Made by a program: the position numbers and the translations under genes. Below, in pieces: positions 8,065 to 17,628 of a stretch of 50,501 bases of DNA. How positions within the stretch are numbered: position 1 is the first letter of the stretch; the number at the start of each line of letters is the position of its first letter. The stretch is from assembly GCF_004361885.1 (NCBI RefSeq), contig NZ_SNWH01000018.1, positions 1 to 50,501 of the forward strand, written 5' to 3'. This DNA comes from Halomonas ventosae. Lineage in GTDB: Bacteria; Pseudomonadota; Gammaproteobacteria; Pseudomonadales; Halomonadaceae. The notes beneath the pieces are model-generated. The model was not told the origin of the DNA. It was given only the letters and a program-made list of their open reading frames with translations, and searched no databases.

Positions 8065-8832
8065 ATGTTGAGCGTGACCCCAATACCCGCCTTTAGCGAC
8101 AACTATATCTGGCTGCTGCGCCAGGATACGAGCCAGGCAGTCTGCGTGGTGGACCCCGGCGATGCAACGCCGGTGATCGACTGGCTAGAGCGCGAGAGAC
8201 TGGAACTCGACACGGTATTGATCACACACCACCACCACGACCATACCGGTGGGCTGGCGGAGCTGATCAAGCGCTATTCGCCGCGAGTGATCGGCCCGGA
8301 CAATCCCGAGATCCATGGCATCGACGAGCGGGTCGGCGATGGCGACAAGGTCAGGGTGATGGGCAGACTCTTCGAGGTACTCGCCCTACCCGGCCACACT
8401 CTGGACCATATCGGCTTCTTTACGCCAGGCATTCCTCCTTTGCTGTTCAGCGGCGATGTGCTGTTCAGTGCCGGCTGCGGCCGGCTCTTCGAAGGCACGC
8501 CGGAGCAGATGCATGAATCACTCGGACGTCTCGACGCCCTGCCGGCGGATACCCTGGTATTCGCCGCCCACGAGTACACCCTGGCCAACCTGGCGTTCGC
8601 CCGCGCCGCCGACCCGGATAATCCCGATATCGCAGAGGCCGAGGCAGAGTGCCAGCGCGCCCGCGAGCTCGACCGCCCCACCCTGCCTACCACGCTGGAC
8701 CGCGAACGTCGCATCAATCCTTTCCTGCGCTGTGCCTCGGACGGCGTGCGTCAGACCGCCTCGGCGCATGGTGACACTGGCAGCGAACTGGCGACCTTCA
8801 CCACGCTGCGCGCCTGGAAGGATGATTTCTGA
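8065..8832 (+). CDS. gloB: Hydroxyacylglutathione hydrolase (glyoxalase II)
   Basis: This 255-residue metallo-beta-lactamase-fold enzyme hydrolyses S-lactoylglutathione in methylglyoxal detoxification. It shows the binuclear metal motif THHHHDHTGG, LPGHTLDHIGFF, FSGDVLFSAGCGRLFEG and the AAHEYTLANLAFA substrate-binding stretch. The C-terminal ERRINPFLR is the family's glutathione-binding region. The start at 8065 (MLSVTPIPAFSDNYIW) matches the family. A further ATG at 8038 would add nine residues without homology. AAGGA lies 10 bases upstream. It is divergent from the yafS-like gene. Confidence 0.95.
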   Translation: MLSVTPIPAFSDNYIWLLRQDTSQAVCVVDPGDATPVIDWLERERLELDTVLITHHHHDHTGGLAELIKRYSPRVIGPDNPEIHGIDERVGDGDKVRVMGRLFEVLALPGHTLDHIGFFTPGIPPLLFSGDVLFSAGCGRLFEGTPEQMHESLGRLDALPADTLVFAAHEYTLANLAFARAADPDNPDIAEAEAECQRARELDRPTLPTTLDRERRINPFLRCASDGVRQTASAHGDTGSELATFTTLRAWKDDF

Positions 8833-8905
8833 ACTCGCCATTGACCGATGACACCAGGCCTGCCCGAGACGGCAGGCTCACGCCTGAGCAGGAGATCACT
8901 TCACG

Positions 8906-10078
8906 ATGATCTACCACATGACACGCCAACAGATCCTGGGCTTCACCAGCTGTCTCGCACTGATGGGGTCATTGATGGCCACCGGCGACAGCCACGCCTC
9001 ACCGCCCCCCCAGCACGGCCTCCAGGACGATTCGGCCAGTCATGCGTCCTCACTCCCCGCGAGTCGGACCTTCTGGAATGCCCTAGCTCTCGAGCCGGCA
9101 GACGCCTGGTCGCAGCTTGCCGAGGCCTTCCAGTGGCAATCGGATGCCGATCGTCCGCGCGTCCAGGCGTGGATCGATCACTATCGCCAGAGCCCGCACA
9201 ACATCGTCGAGATCACCGAGCGCGCCAGGCCCTGGCTGGCCTGGATCACCGAGCGGGTAGAGGAGCGCGGCCTGCCTGGCGAGGTCGCCCTGATCCCCTT
9301 CATCGAGAGCTCCTTTGATCCCTCCGCCCGCAGCCATCGCGGGGCAGCCGGCCTTTGGCAGTTCATGCCCGGCACCGCGTATGCTCTGGGGCTTCACCGC
9401 GGCGGTGGCTACGATGGTCGTCTGGACGTGGCACGCTCCACGCGTGCCGCCCTGGATTATATCGAGATGCAGGCCGAGCAGTGGTACGAGGGCGACATCG
9501 AACTCTCCCTGGCGGCCTACAATGCCGGTGCCGGCACCGTGAACCATGCCCGAAGCGCGGTGCTCGCTGAGGGCGGGTCTGGTCATTACTGGGATCTCAC
9601 CTTGCCGGGTCAGGCCATGGACTATGTTCCCAAGCTGATCGCCATCTCGGCAATCATCGCCGAGCCACAGCGCTACGATGTCGACCTGCCGGACATCGAG
9701 GCCACGCCAGCCGTTGCCGCCATCCCGGTGATCCGCCCCATCAACCTCGACGAGGCGGCCCGCCTGGCGGGGGTCTCGCCCGCGGCCCTGGCCGACCTCA
9801 ATCCTGGCCTGCTGGGCAACCGGGCCGATCCCCGCCACGTCAGACGGCTGCTGGTCCCCGCCGACAGCGCCGAACGCCTGATGGCTCGAATGACCAGCGA
9901 AGGGCCGAACCAGCCACCGGCCGGTAGCGACGAGATCTATGTGGTCCAGCGGGGAGACAACCTCTCGGCGATTGCCTCACGCCATGCCGTGGCGATGCGT
10001 GACCTGGCACGCTGGAACGACATCGAGCGACTCGATGCTTTACAACCGGGACAACAGCTGACACTTTCCGGTAGATGA
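8906..10078 (+). CDS. mltD: Membrane-bound lytic murein transglycosylase D-like, with LysM
   Basis: This 390-residue exported protein has a signal peptide (about 6-32, ending SHA), a lytic transglycosylase domain about 100-270 with the catalytic Glu in IPFIESSFDPSA, GLWQFMPGTA and LSLAAYNAGAGTVNHA, and one C-terminal LysM domain (IYVVQRGDNLSAIASRHAV). It cleaves the murein glycan strand with 1,6-anhydro product formation. E. coli MltD is a lipoprotein with more than one LysM. Here no good lipobox is seen (FTSC is a weak candidate) and there is one clear LysM. AGGAGAT precedes the ATG. A 7-bp hairpin (8858-8877) lies in the gloB-mltD gap. Confidence 0.88.
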   Translation: MIYHMTRQQILGFTSCLALMGSLMATGDSHASPPPQHGLQDDSASHASSLPASRTFWNALALEPADAWSQLAEAFQWQSDADRPRVQAWIDHYRQSPHNIVEITERARPWLAWITERVEERGLPGEVALIPFIESSFDPSARSHRGAAGLWQFMPGTAYALGLHRGGGYDGRLDVARSTRAALDYIEMQAEQWYEGDIELSLAAYNAGAGTVNHARSAVLAEGGSGHYWDLTLPGQAMDYVPKLIAISAIIAEPQRYDVDLPDIEATPAVAAIPVIRPINLDEAARLAGVSPAALADLNPGLLGNRADPRHVRRLLVPADSAERLMARMTSEGPNQPPAGSDEIYVVQRGDNLSAIASRHAVAMRDLARWNDIERLDALQPGQQLTLSGR

Positions 10079-10141
10079 TGACCGCGGCCTGCGGCCCCAC
10101 CGGCGGCTATCTCAGCTATCTGTTTATAAGGAACCTGATTG

Positions 10142-11956
10142 ATGCGACACGCTGCCCTTGGCCTGCTGCTGGGAACTCTGCTCGGTGGGCCGGCGCTTGC
10201 CGCCGACGTGGCCACCGTGCATGGCCTGTCCCTCTATGGCGAGCCGGCCCTGCCGGCGGATTTCACGCACTTCCCGTATGCCAATCCCGACGCTCCGGTG
10301 GGCGGCAGCCTGGTGCGCTCGGCCATCGGCAGCTTCGACTCCACCAACCCCTTCATCGTCCGCGGGACACCGGCCACCGGCCTGACCGAGATCTACGATA
10401 CCCTGCTAGCCCAGAATCCCGACGAACCCTTCTCGATGTATGGCCTGCTTGCTGAAGGCGTGCGGCTGGATCCGGATCGGCAGTGGATTGAGTTTGACCT
10501 TGATCCCGACGCCCGCTTCCACGATGGCCAGCCGGTCACCGCCGAGGACGTGGTGTTCAGCTTCGCGACCCTGACGGAGCAGGGTCAGCCCTTCTATAGT
10601 GCCTACTATGCGGACGTCGCGGGAGTTCGCGCCGTGGACGAGGATACCGTGCGCTTCGACCTCGCCGACAGCGAATCGCGAGAGTTGCCGCTGATCATCG
10701 GTCAATTGCCGATCCTGCCCGCCCACTTCTGGCAGGATCGGGACTTCGAAGCCACCACCCGCGATGCGCTGCTCGGCTCCGGCCCCTACCGCATCGCCCT
10801 GGTCGAGCCTGGACGCCGTATCGTCTACGAGCGGGTCGAGGACTACTGGGGGCAGGATCTGCCGGTCAACCGCGGCCGCCACAACATCCAGCGTCTTGTC
10901 TACGACTACTACCGCGACCAAACGGTCGCCCTCGAGGCCTTCAAGGCCGGCAATCTCGACATGCGCATCGAGACCAGTGCCCGCAACTGGGCGACCGCCT
11001 ACGACTTCCCGGCACTGGAAGCAGGGTTCGTCAAGCGCCTCGAGGTCCCCGACGGCCAGCCCGCCGGCATGCAGGCCTATGTGATGAACCTGCGCCGCGA
11101 CAAGTTTCAGGACGTACGGGTTCGCGAGGCCCTCAACCTGGCCTTCGACTTCGAATGGCTCAACCGCAACCTCTTCTATGGTGCCTACCAGCGCACCCGG
11201 AGCTACTTCGCCAACTCCGAGATGGCCGCCGAGGGCTTGCCGAGTGAGGCCGAACTGGCCCTCCTCGAGCCCCACCGCGAGGCCTTGCCCGAACGGGTCT
11301 TTAAGCAACCCCTGCCGATCACGCAACCCGAGGCGATGCGCCCTCGGCTTGCCAAGGCGTTGGCGCTGCTCAACGAGGCCGGATACGTGGTGCGCGATGG
11401 CGTCATGACCCATCTCGATTCCGGGGCGCCACTGAGAATCGAGGTACTGCTCTTCGACACCCAGTTCGAACGGGTCGTGCAACCGCTGCTCCAGAACCTG
11501 GCCAAGCTCGGGATCGAGGGCGATATTCGTATCGTCGACATCAACCAGTATCTCAACCGGCTGCGCAGCTTTGACTTCGACATCATCGTCGGCAGCTTCC
11601 CCCAGTCGGTCAATCCTGGCAACGAGCAGCGCGACTTCTGGACCAGCGAGTACGCCGAGGTGCCGCAGAGCCGCAACCTGATCGGGCTCAGCGACCCGGC
11701 GATCGATGATCTCGTCGATGCCCTGATCGCCGCCGACTCGCGAGAGGCGCTGGACACGGCCGCCAGAGCGCTGGATCGGGTGCTGCGCTGGGGCTTCTAT
11801 GTCATTCCTCAGTGGCACCTCGGGAAGACACGCATCGCCCTGTGGGACAAGTTCGGCTGGCAGGAGCCCTTCCCCGCGTACAACCTGGATCTGAGCGCCT
11901 GGTGGGTGGACCCCGAGCGTGGCGCCGAGATCGAGGCTCGCCAACGCAATCGCTAA
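10142..11956 (+). CDS. yejA: Oligopeptide ABC transporter substrate-binding protein YejA
   Basis: This 604-residue family-5 solute-binding protein has a clear signal peptide (MRHAALGLLLG to GGPALA, residues 1-20). Features are YANPDAPVGGSLVRSAIGSFDSTNPF near the mature N-terminus, SGPYRIALVEPGRRIVYER, and RVREALNLAFDFEWLNRNLFYG, typical of YejA. It is the periplasmic receptor of the yejABEF importer, which takes up oligopeptides and, in enterobacteria, microcin C. The ATG at 10142 has AAGGA 9 bases upstream. A TTG directly before it is ignored. It is the first gene of a plus-strand operon with yejB, yejE and yejF. Confidence 0.92.
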   Translation: MRHAALGLLLGTLLGGPALAADVATVHGLSLYGEPALPADFTHFPYANPDAPVGGSLVRSAIGSFDSTNPFIVRGTPATGLTEIYDTLLAQNPDEPFSMYGLLAEGVRLDPDRQWIEFDLDPDARFHDGQPVTAEDVVFSFATLTEQGQPFYSAYYADVAGVRAVDEDTVRFDLADSESRELPLIIGQLPILPAHFWQDRDFEATTRDALLGSGPYRIALVEPGRRIVYERVEDYWGQDLPVNRGRHNIQRLVYDYYRDQTVALEAFKAGNLDMRIETSARNWATAYDFPALEAGFVKRLEVPDGQPAGMQAYVMNLRRDKFQDVRVREALNLAFDFEWLNRNLFYGAYQRTRSYFANSEMAAEGLPSEAELALLEPHREALPERVFKQPLPITQPEAMRPRLAKALALLNEAGYVVRDGVMTHLDSGAPLRIEVLLFDTQFERVVQPLLQNLAKLGIEGDIRIVDINQYLNRLRSFDFDIIVGSFPQSVNPGNEQRDFWTSEYAEVPQSRNLIGLSDPAIDDLVDALIAADSREALDTAARALDRVLRWGFYVIPQWHLGKTRIALWDKFGWQEPFPAYNLDLSAWWVDPERGAEIEARQRNR

Positions 11957-12015
11957 GGAGCATGATCGGGACCCTATCCGCCGGGTTGCCTTCATCCGTG
12001 GAGTAAGGATACGCC

Positions 12016-13092
12016 GTGGCCCGCTATGTACTGCGCCGCCTGCTACTGATGATTCCCACCCTGCTGGGGATCATGCTGCTCAATTTCATCATCGTCCAGG
12101 CGGCTCCCGGCGGCCCGATCGACCAGGTGCTGGCACGCTTCCAGGGCCTCTCCAGCCAGGCGAGTACCCGCATGGAGGGAGGTGGCGGAGACGTCGCCTC
12201 GGGCAGCGGCGAGTCGCGCGGCGCCCGTGGCATCCCGCCCGCCTTCATCGCCAAGCTGGAGACGCAGTTTGGCTTCGACCAGCCCGCTTATGAGCGCTTC
12301 ATAGGGATGATTGCCGACTACGCCACCTTCGATTTTGGCGAAAGCTTCTTCCGCGGCGAGAAGGTCACCACACTGATGCTCGAGCGACTGCCTGTGTCGA
12401 TCTCGCTGGGGCTGTGGACCACCCTGGTGGTCTATCTGGTGTCGATCCCGCTGGGCATTCGCAAGGCGCTGAGCCACGGCTCGCGCTTTGACGTCTGGAG
12501 TTCGGGCCTGGTGATCGTCGGCTATGCCATTCCCGGCTTCCTGTTCGCTATCCTACTCATCGTGCTGTTCGCCGGTGGCAGCTACTGGGATCTGTTCCCG
12601 CTGCGCGGCCTCACCTCGTCGGATTACAGTGAGCTTTCGGCCTGGGGCAAGGTCAAGGACTATCTCTGGCATATCACCCTGCCGGTGATCGCCTCGTCGA
12701 TCGGCAGCTTCGCGACCCTGACCATGCTGACCAAGAACAGTTTTCTCGACGAAGTGCATAAGCAGTACGTGCTCACCGCGCGCGCCAAGGGCGCCAGCGA
12801 CCGTCGGGTGCTCTACGGCCACGTTTTTCGCAACGCCATGCTGATCATCATCGCCGGCCTGCCGGCCGCGCTGGTCGGCATTTTCTTCACCGGCTCGCTG
12901 CTGATCGAGGTGATCTTCTCGCTCAACGGGCTGGGCCTGCTCGGCTTCGAGGCAGTGATGCAGCGCGACTATCCGGTGATCTTCGGCACCCTCTACCTGT
13001 ATACCCTGATCGGGCTAATCCTGAAGCTGATCTCAGACCTGACCTATGTGTGGGTGGACCCGCGCATCGACTTCGAGACACGGGAGTCCTGA
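12016..13092 (+). CDS. yejB: Oligopeptide ABC transporter permease YejB
   Basis: This 358-residue inner-membrane permease has the N-terminal helix [20 protein letters not shown] followed by the APGGPID motif of the DppB/OppB class, six membrane helices and the cytoplasmic EAA-type loop ([24 protein letters not shown]). A Gly/Ser-rich periplasmic insert (about 54-72) is present. It starts with GTG at 12016, with AAGGAT five bases upstream. yejE follows after 4 bp. It forms the channel with YejE. Confidence 0.92.
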   Translation: MARYVLRRLLLMIPTLLGIMLLNFIIVQAAPGGPIDQVLARFQGLSSQASTRMEGGGGDVASGSGESRGARGIPPAFIAKLETQFGFDQPAYERFIGMIADYATFDFGESFFRGEKVTTLMLERLPVSISLGLWTTLVVYLVSIPLGIRKALSHGSRFDVWSSGLVIVGYAIPGFLFAILLIVLFAGGSYWDLFPLRGLTSSDYSELSAWGKVKDYLWHITLPVIASSIGSFATLTMLTKNSFLDEVHKQYVLTARAKGASDRRVLYGHVFRNAMLIIIAGLPAALVGIFFTGSLLIEVIFSLNGLGLLGFEAVMQRDYPVIFGTLYLYTLIGLILKLISDLTYVWVDPRIDFETRES

Positions 13093-13096
13093 GCCG

Positions 13097-14194
13097 ATGT
13101 CACTGCTCTCGCGCAAGCTCTCTCCCATCACGCGCCGCCGCCTGGCGGTGTTCCGCGACAACCGCCGGGCCCGACTCTCGCTGTGGCTGTTTGCGATCCT
13201 CTTCGTGCTCAGCCTGGGAGCCGAGCTGATCGCCAACGACCGCCCCCTGATCATGCAGTACCAGGGAGAGTGGTACGTCCCGGTGCTGGTGGACTACCCC
13301 GACACCGAATTCGGGGGCTTTCTGCCCAGCCCCGCCGACTACCATGACCCTTTCGTACGCGACGAGATCCTGGCCAACGGCTGGATGCTCTGGCCACCGA
13401 TCCCCTTCTCCTACCAGACCCTGGACAAGAACCTGATGCATCCAGCCCCCTCACCACCCTCGCTGCGGCACTGGCTGGGCACCGACGACCAGGGCCGCGA
13501 CGTCCTGGCGCGGGTGATCTACGGCTTCCGGCTCTCGGTGATCTTCGCGCTGGTGCTCACCACCGGGTCCCTGGTACTGGGGGTGCTGGCCGGCGGCATC
13601 CAGGGTTATTTCGGAGGCAAGGTCGATCTGATCGGCCAGCGCTTCACCGAGATCTGGTCGGGGCTGCCGATGCTGTTCCTGCTGATCATCCTGGCCAGCC
13701 TGGTGGAACCCAACCTCTGGTGGCTGATGGGCATCATGCTGCTTTTCTCCTGGCTGGGGCTGGTTGATGTGGTGCGTGCCGAGTTCCTGCGCGCCCGCAA
13801 CCTCGAGTACGTGCGCGCCGCCCGGGCCATGGGGCTGCCCTCGCACCTCATCATGTGGCGCCACGTGCTGCCCAATGCCATGGTGGCGACCCTGACCTTC
13901 ATCCCCTTCCTGTTCACCGGGGCCATCACCACCCTGACCGCCCTGGACTTCCTGGGCTTCGGCCTGCCCCCGGGCTCGCCCTCGCTGGGCGAGCTGGTCG
14001 CCCAGGGCAAGAACAACCTGCAGGCGCCCTGGCTTGGCATCACCGCCTTCGTCACCCTGTCGCTGATGCTCTCGCTGCTGGTGTTCATCGGCGAGGGTCT
14101 GCGCGATGCCTTCGACCCCCGCCATATCCAGCATGCCACCGCCGCTGCTCCCCTGGCAGCCGACCCATCGCCGAGGAGCGGCCCCGATGCCTGA
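13097..14194 (+). CDS. yejE: Oligopeptide ABC transporter permease YejE
   Basis: This 365-residue permease of the DppC/OppC class has an N-terminal cytoplasmic tail, a first helix SLWLFAILFVLSLGAELI, a long periplasmic segment containing the HPAPSPPSLRHWLGTDDQGRD signature in pieces, and the EAA loop YVRAARAMGLPSHLIMWRHVLPNA. The ATG at 13097 lies 4 bp after yejB, with GGGAG about 10 bases ahead. Its end overlaps yejF by 8 bp. Together with YejB it makes the transmembrane pore for peptide import. Confidence 0.92.
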   Translation: MSLLSRKLSPITRRRLAVFRDNRRARLSLWLFAILFVLSLGAELIANDRPLIMQYQGEWYVPVLVDYPDTEFGGFLPSPADYHDPFVRDEILANGWMLWPPIPFSYQTLDKNLMHPAPSPPSLRHWLGTDDQGRDVLARVIYGFRLSVIFALVLTTGSLVLGVLAGGIQGYFGGKVDLIGQRFTEIWSGLPMLFLLIILASLVEPNLWWLMGIMLLFSWLGLVDVVRAEFLRARNLEYVRAARAMGLPSHLIMWRHVLPNAMVATLTFIPFLFTGAITTLTALDFLGFGLPPGSPSLGELVAQGKNNLQAPWLGITAFVTLSLMLSLLVFIGEGLRDAFDPRHIQHATAAAPLAADPSPRSGPDA

Positions 14195-15785
14195 GCCAAT
14201 AACCGCCCCTCTGTTGCAGCTGAGCGAGCTGACCATCGCCTTCGACGATGTCACCGTGGTCCAGCGTCTATCACTCACCGTCCAGCGTGGCGAGACCCTG
14301 GCCCTGGTCGGCGAATCGGGTTCCGGCAAGTCGGTCTCGGCACTGGGTACTATGAACCTGCTGCCCCCCAATGCCCGGCTCGAAGGCGGACGCCGGCTGG
14401 GCGAGACCGACCTCGCCCGCCTTTCCGAGCGCGGCTGGCGGGGGCTGCGCGGCAGCCGGGTGGGTTTCGTCTTTCAGGAGCCCATGACCTCACTGAACCC
14501 GCTGCACCCTATCGGCAAGCAGATCGGCGAGACCCTGCGCCTGCACCAGGGGTTGACCGGGAAAGCCGCCCGGGCGCGCACCCGAGAGCTGCTGGAACAG
14601 GTCAGGCTGCCCCGTGCGGACGAACTGCTGGATGCCTGGCCGCACCAGATCTCCGGTGGCCAGCGTCAGCGGGTGATGATCGCCATGGCCATTGCCAACG
14701 GCCCCGAGCTGCTGATCGCCGACGAACCCACCACCGCGCTGGATGTCACCGTGCAGCAGGAAATCCTCGCCCTGCTCGCCGAACTGCGCGATGCCCAGGG
14801 CATGGGCATGCTGTTCATTACCCACGACCTCAACCTGGTGCGCCGCCACGCCGATCGCATCTGCGTGATGCACGGTGGATGTGAGCAGGAGAGCGGCCCG
14901 GTGGCCGAGGTATTCAGCCACCCCCGCAGCGACTACACCCGGCAGTTGCTCGCGGCCGAACCCACGGGACGCCCGGTTCCCATCGGCCGGCTCGCCCCGC
15001 TGCTCAGCGCCCGCGGCGTCGGGGTCAGCTTCCCGCGTCCGACACGCCTGTTCGCCCGACGCCCGCCGCCGTTCGAGGCGGTCAAGCCGCTGGACCTGCA
15101 TGTCGCCCCCGGCGAGACCCTGGGTATCGTCGGCGAGTCAGGTTCGGGCAAGACCACCCTCGCCCTCGCCCTGCTGCGACTGGGTCAGGGCAGCGGCGAG
15201 ATCGACTTCGATGGTACCCGCCTCGACCAGCTGACCGGCAATGCCCTGCGACGCCAACGGCACAGCCTGCAGGTGGTGTTTCAGGACCCCTATGGCTCGC
15301 TCTCGCCGCGCCTGCCGGTCTTCGATATCGTCAGCGAGGGGCTGCGCTTCCATCAACCGGAACTCACCACCGCCGAGGTCGACCGCCGCGTGCGGGCCAC
15401 CCTGCGCGAGGTGGGCCTGCCCGAGGAGTGCGCCTCCCGCTACCCCCACGAGTTCTCCGGCGGCCAGCGCCAGCGCATCGCCGTGGCCCGGGCGATCATC
15501 CTCGAACCACGCCTGGTGGTCCTCGACGAGCCCACCTCGGCGCTCGACCGCAGCGTCCAGAAGCAGCTTGTCGAGCTGCTGCGCGACCTCCAGGCGCGGC
15601 GCCACCTCAGCTACCTGTTCATCAGCCATGACCTGGCGGTGGTGCGGGCCATGGCCCACCGGGTGCTGGTGCTCAAGGACGGCGAGGTCATGGAACAGGG
15701 CGACTGTCTTCAGGTTCTTGAGAATCCCGCCAGCGACTATACCCGAGCCCTAGTGGAAGCCGCGGGGCTTGCCCCGCGCGAGTGA
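14187..15785 (+). CDS. yejF: Oligopeptide ABC transporter ATPase YejF (two fused ABC domains)
   Basis: This 532-residue protein has two complete ATPase halves. The first has Walker A GESGSGKS, signature [14 protein letters not shown] and Walker [13 protein letters not shown]. The second has Walker A GESGSGKT, signature [14 protein letters not shown] and Walker [13 protein letters not shown]. Such fusion of the DppD- and DppF-like ATPases is typical of YejF. It powers the yejABE importer from the cytoplasmic side. The ATG at 14187 overlaps the yejE 3' end and has GAGGAG about 10 bases upstream. It is the last gene of the operon. Confidence 0.93.
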   Translation: MPEPITAPLLQLSELTIAFDDVTVVQRLSLTVQRGETLALVGESGSGKSVSALGTMNLLPPNARLEGGRRLGETDLARLSERGWRGLRGSRVGFVFQEPMTSLNPLHPIGKQIGETLRLHQGLTGKAARARTRELLEQVRLPRADELLDAWPHQISGGQRQRVMIAMAIANGPELLIADEPTTALDVTVQQEILALLAELRDAQGMGMLFITHDLNLVRRHADRICVMHGGCEQESGPVAEVFSHPRSDYTRQLLAAEPTGRPVPIGRLAPLLSARGVGVSFPRPTRLFARRPPPFEAVKPLDLHVAPGETLGIVGESGSGKTTLALALLRLGQGSGEIDFDGTRLDQLTGNALRRQRHSLQVVFQDPYGSLSPRLPVFDIVSEGLRFHQPELTTAEVDRRVRATLREVGLPEECASRYPHEFSGGQRQRIAVARAIILEPRLVVLDEPTSALDRSVQKQLVELLRDLQARRHLSYLFISHDLAVVRAMAHRVLVLKDGEVMEQGDCLQVLENPASDYTRALVEAAGLAPRE

Positions 15786-15986
15786 GTCGATCACCGAACC
15801 CACCTCCTGCCTCTTGGTAATGTCAATTTTCTTTCGGATGTTTGGTTTTGTGTGGGTTTTGTGATTATGGCAAAAAAAGATAACGGTATAAAAGTGTACG
15901 AACCAAGCATTCCATGCGCTCGGTATCGGCCGAGTCAGCATCAAGACCTACGCCTGGCCTTCTAGGTAGCGGTTGATCACGGCCTG
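15786..15986. other. AT-rich gap between convergent yejF and rsuA
   Basis: About 90 of these bases (15815-15905) are markedly AT-rich against GC-rich neighbours, with T runs followed by an A7 run. There is no clear intrinsic terminator for yejF. A 32-codon frame (ATG 15867 to TAG 15965) opens MAKKDNGIKVYEPS but has no ribosome-binding site and is not recognised. It may be the remnant of a transferred or decayed gene. Confidence 0.3.
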
Positions 15987-16685
15987 TCAGAACAGTGCCA
16001 CCTCAGCCTTGGTGAGTTCACGCCACTCGCCAGGCGCAAGCCCGTCGAGCCCGAGCGGGCCAACCGCCTCGCGGTGCAGGGCCACCACATGGTGGCCGAT
16101 GGCCGCGAACATCCGCTTGACCTGATGGTACTTGCCCTCGTGAAGGGTCAGTTCGGCCACCCGCGGTGAGCGCATAGCCAGCTCCGCGGGACGCGTCGGC
16201 TTGTCTTCACCGTCGAGCCATAGTCCCTCGGCGAAACGCGCTTCGGCCTCATCGCGTGCCGCTCCATCCAGCGGCTCGGCGAGCGTGACCGCGTAGACCT
16301 TGCCGTAACGCCGCTTCGGCGAGGTGACTCGATGGGACCACTGGCCATCGTCGGTAAGCAGCACCAGGCCGGTAGTGTCGACATCCAGCCGGCCCACTGT
16401 CTGCAGACGTTCAACCTGAGGCAGGTCGACCAGCTCGCGGACCAGCGGATAGAGGCCACGACGGGCACTGCATTCGACGCCAGCGGGCTTGTGAAGCATC
16501 ACGTAGCGCAGGCCGACCAGCGACAGTCGCTCGCCGTTCCAGGCAACCTGGCTGTGCTCATCGACTTGGGTGGCGGGATTCTTGACCACATCACCATCCA
16601 CCTCGACCTCTTCGCGGTGCAGGGCCTTCTTGGCCAGGCTGCGCGTCAGGTCGGTGGTCGCGCAGAGGAAGCGGTCCAGGCGCAT
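15987..16685 (-). CDS. rsuA: 16S rRNA pseudouridine synthase RsuA
   Basis: This 232-residue protein has an N-terminal S4 RNA-binding domain (MRLDRFLCATTDLTRSLAKK) and a pseudouridine synthase domain with the catalytic Asp in TVGRLDVDTTGLVLLTDDG. It also has the family's HEGKYHQVKRMFAAIGHHV motif. RsuA makes pseudouridine 516 in 16S rRNA. Its ATG shares a base with the stop of the upstream omega-amidase gene (TGATG), so the two are coupled. Some homologues act on other rRNA sites, but length and motifs fit RsuA well. Confidence 0.9.
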   Translation of the reverse strand: MRLDRFLCATTDLTRSLAKKALHREEVEVDGDVVKNPATQVDEHSQVAWNGERLSLVGLRYVMLHKPAGVECSARRGLYPLVRELVDLPQVERLQTVGRLDVDTTGLVLLTDDGQWSHRVTSPKRRYGKVYAVTLAEPLDGAARDEAEARFAEGLWLDGEDKPTRPAELAMRSPRVAELTLHEGKYHQVKRMFAAIGHHVVALHREAVGPLGLDGLAPGEWRELTKAEVALF

Positions 16686-17500
16686 CAGTACCCCACTCCA
16701 TCGGCGAGGTCGAAATGGTCGGCATCACGCCAGGCGGGGAACTTCTCACGGAAGCGATGCAGCTCCTCGAGCGAGAGGCTGCCGGTCTTCAGGAAGGGGG
16801 TATCACGCGGCTCATCGATCAGCGTCTCGCCCTTGGCATCGATCAGCATAGAATCGCCGGCATAGGCGAGCCCCTTGGCATCCTCACCGACCCGGTTGAC
16901 GCCGATCACCGGACACAGGTTCTCGATGGCCCGTGCCTGCAACAGCACCCGCCAGGGGTGGCGGCGTGGCGCCGGCCAGTTGGCCACGCAGAGCAGGGCG
17001 TCATACTCGAAGTGCTCGTCGGGACCTGGCTGCTGGCGCAGCCAGACGGGGAAACGCAGGTCATAGCAGACGCTGAGCAGGATCCGGAACCCCTTGAGCT
17101 CGACGATCACCCGCTCGTGACCCATGGCGTAGCGCTCATGCTCCCCGGCCATACGGAACAGGTGGCGCTTGTCGTAGTGGACCAGGCTGCCGTCCGGGCG
17201 CGCCCAGATCAGCCGATTGAAGTAGTCGCCGTCCTCCACCACGGCGACGCTGCCGGTGACCATACAACCACGGCGAACCGCCTGCGCCTTCAGCCAGGCC
17301 ACGGTCCGGCTCTCGGCCATGGGCTCGGCCATCTCGCGAGAATTCATGGTGAAGCCGGTGGCAAACATCTCCGGCAACACAATCAGGTCGGTATCATCGC
17401 TTCCCAGACCGCCCAGCGTCTCCTCGAGCATCCGGCAGTTGGCATCGGGGTCTTCCCAGCGCAGGTCGCACTGCACCAGGGTGGTTCTCAGGTCGCTCAT
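16685..17500 (-). CDS. Carbon-nitrogen hydrolase, omega-amidase YafV type
   Basis: This 271-residue nitrilase-superfamily enzyme has the Glu-Lys-Cys triad in LIVLPEMFATGF, HYDKRHLFRMAGEH and LLSVCYDLRFPVW. The EMFxTGF and FRMAGEHERY context is that of YafV/Nit2 omega-amidases, which hydrolyse 2-oxoglutaramate or 2-oxosuccinamate. It is cytoplasmic, with no signal peptide. The ATG at 17500 was taken as the start. It forms a two-gene unit with rsuA and is divergent from rarD. Exact substrate is inferred from family only. Confidence 0.85.
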   Translation of the reverse strand: MSDLRTTLVQCDLRWEDPDANCRMLEETLGGLGSDDTDLIVLPEMFATGFTMNSREMAEPMAESRTVAWLKAQAVRRGCMVTGSVAVVEDGDYFNRLIWARPDGSLVHYDKRHLFRMAGEHERYAMGHERVIVELKGFRILLSVCYDLRFPVWLRQQPGPDEHFEYDALLCVANWPAPRRHPWRVLLQARAIENLCPVIGVNRVGEDAKGLAYAGDSMLIDAKGETLIDEPRDTPFLKTGSLSLEELHRFREKFPAWRDADHFDLADGVGY

Positions 17501-17628
17501 GCAGGGAACTCCGCTCCAGGTGGATAAGGTATGGCGTCAGCGTAACTCAGCCCAGGCGTGACGTCAGCCGCCATGGCCAGCAGCTCAATAGGCTGCTAAA
17601 TTACTGCTTTTGTTTCATCGAGGCCGAC

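Noticed and set aside
10406..11995. 529-codon minus-strand frame opposite yejA
   Set aside because: Antisense of a well-supported gene. No domain is recognisable and the composition is antisense-like.
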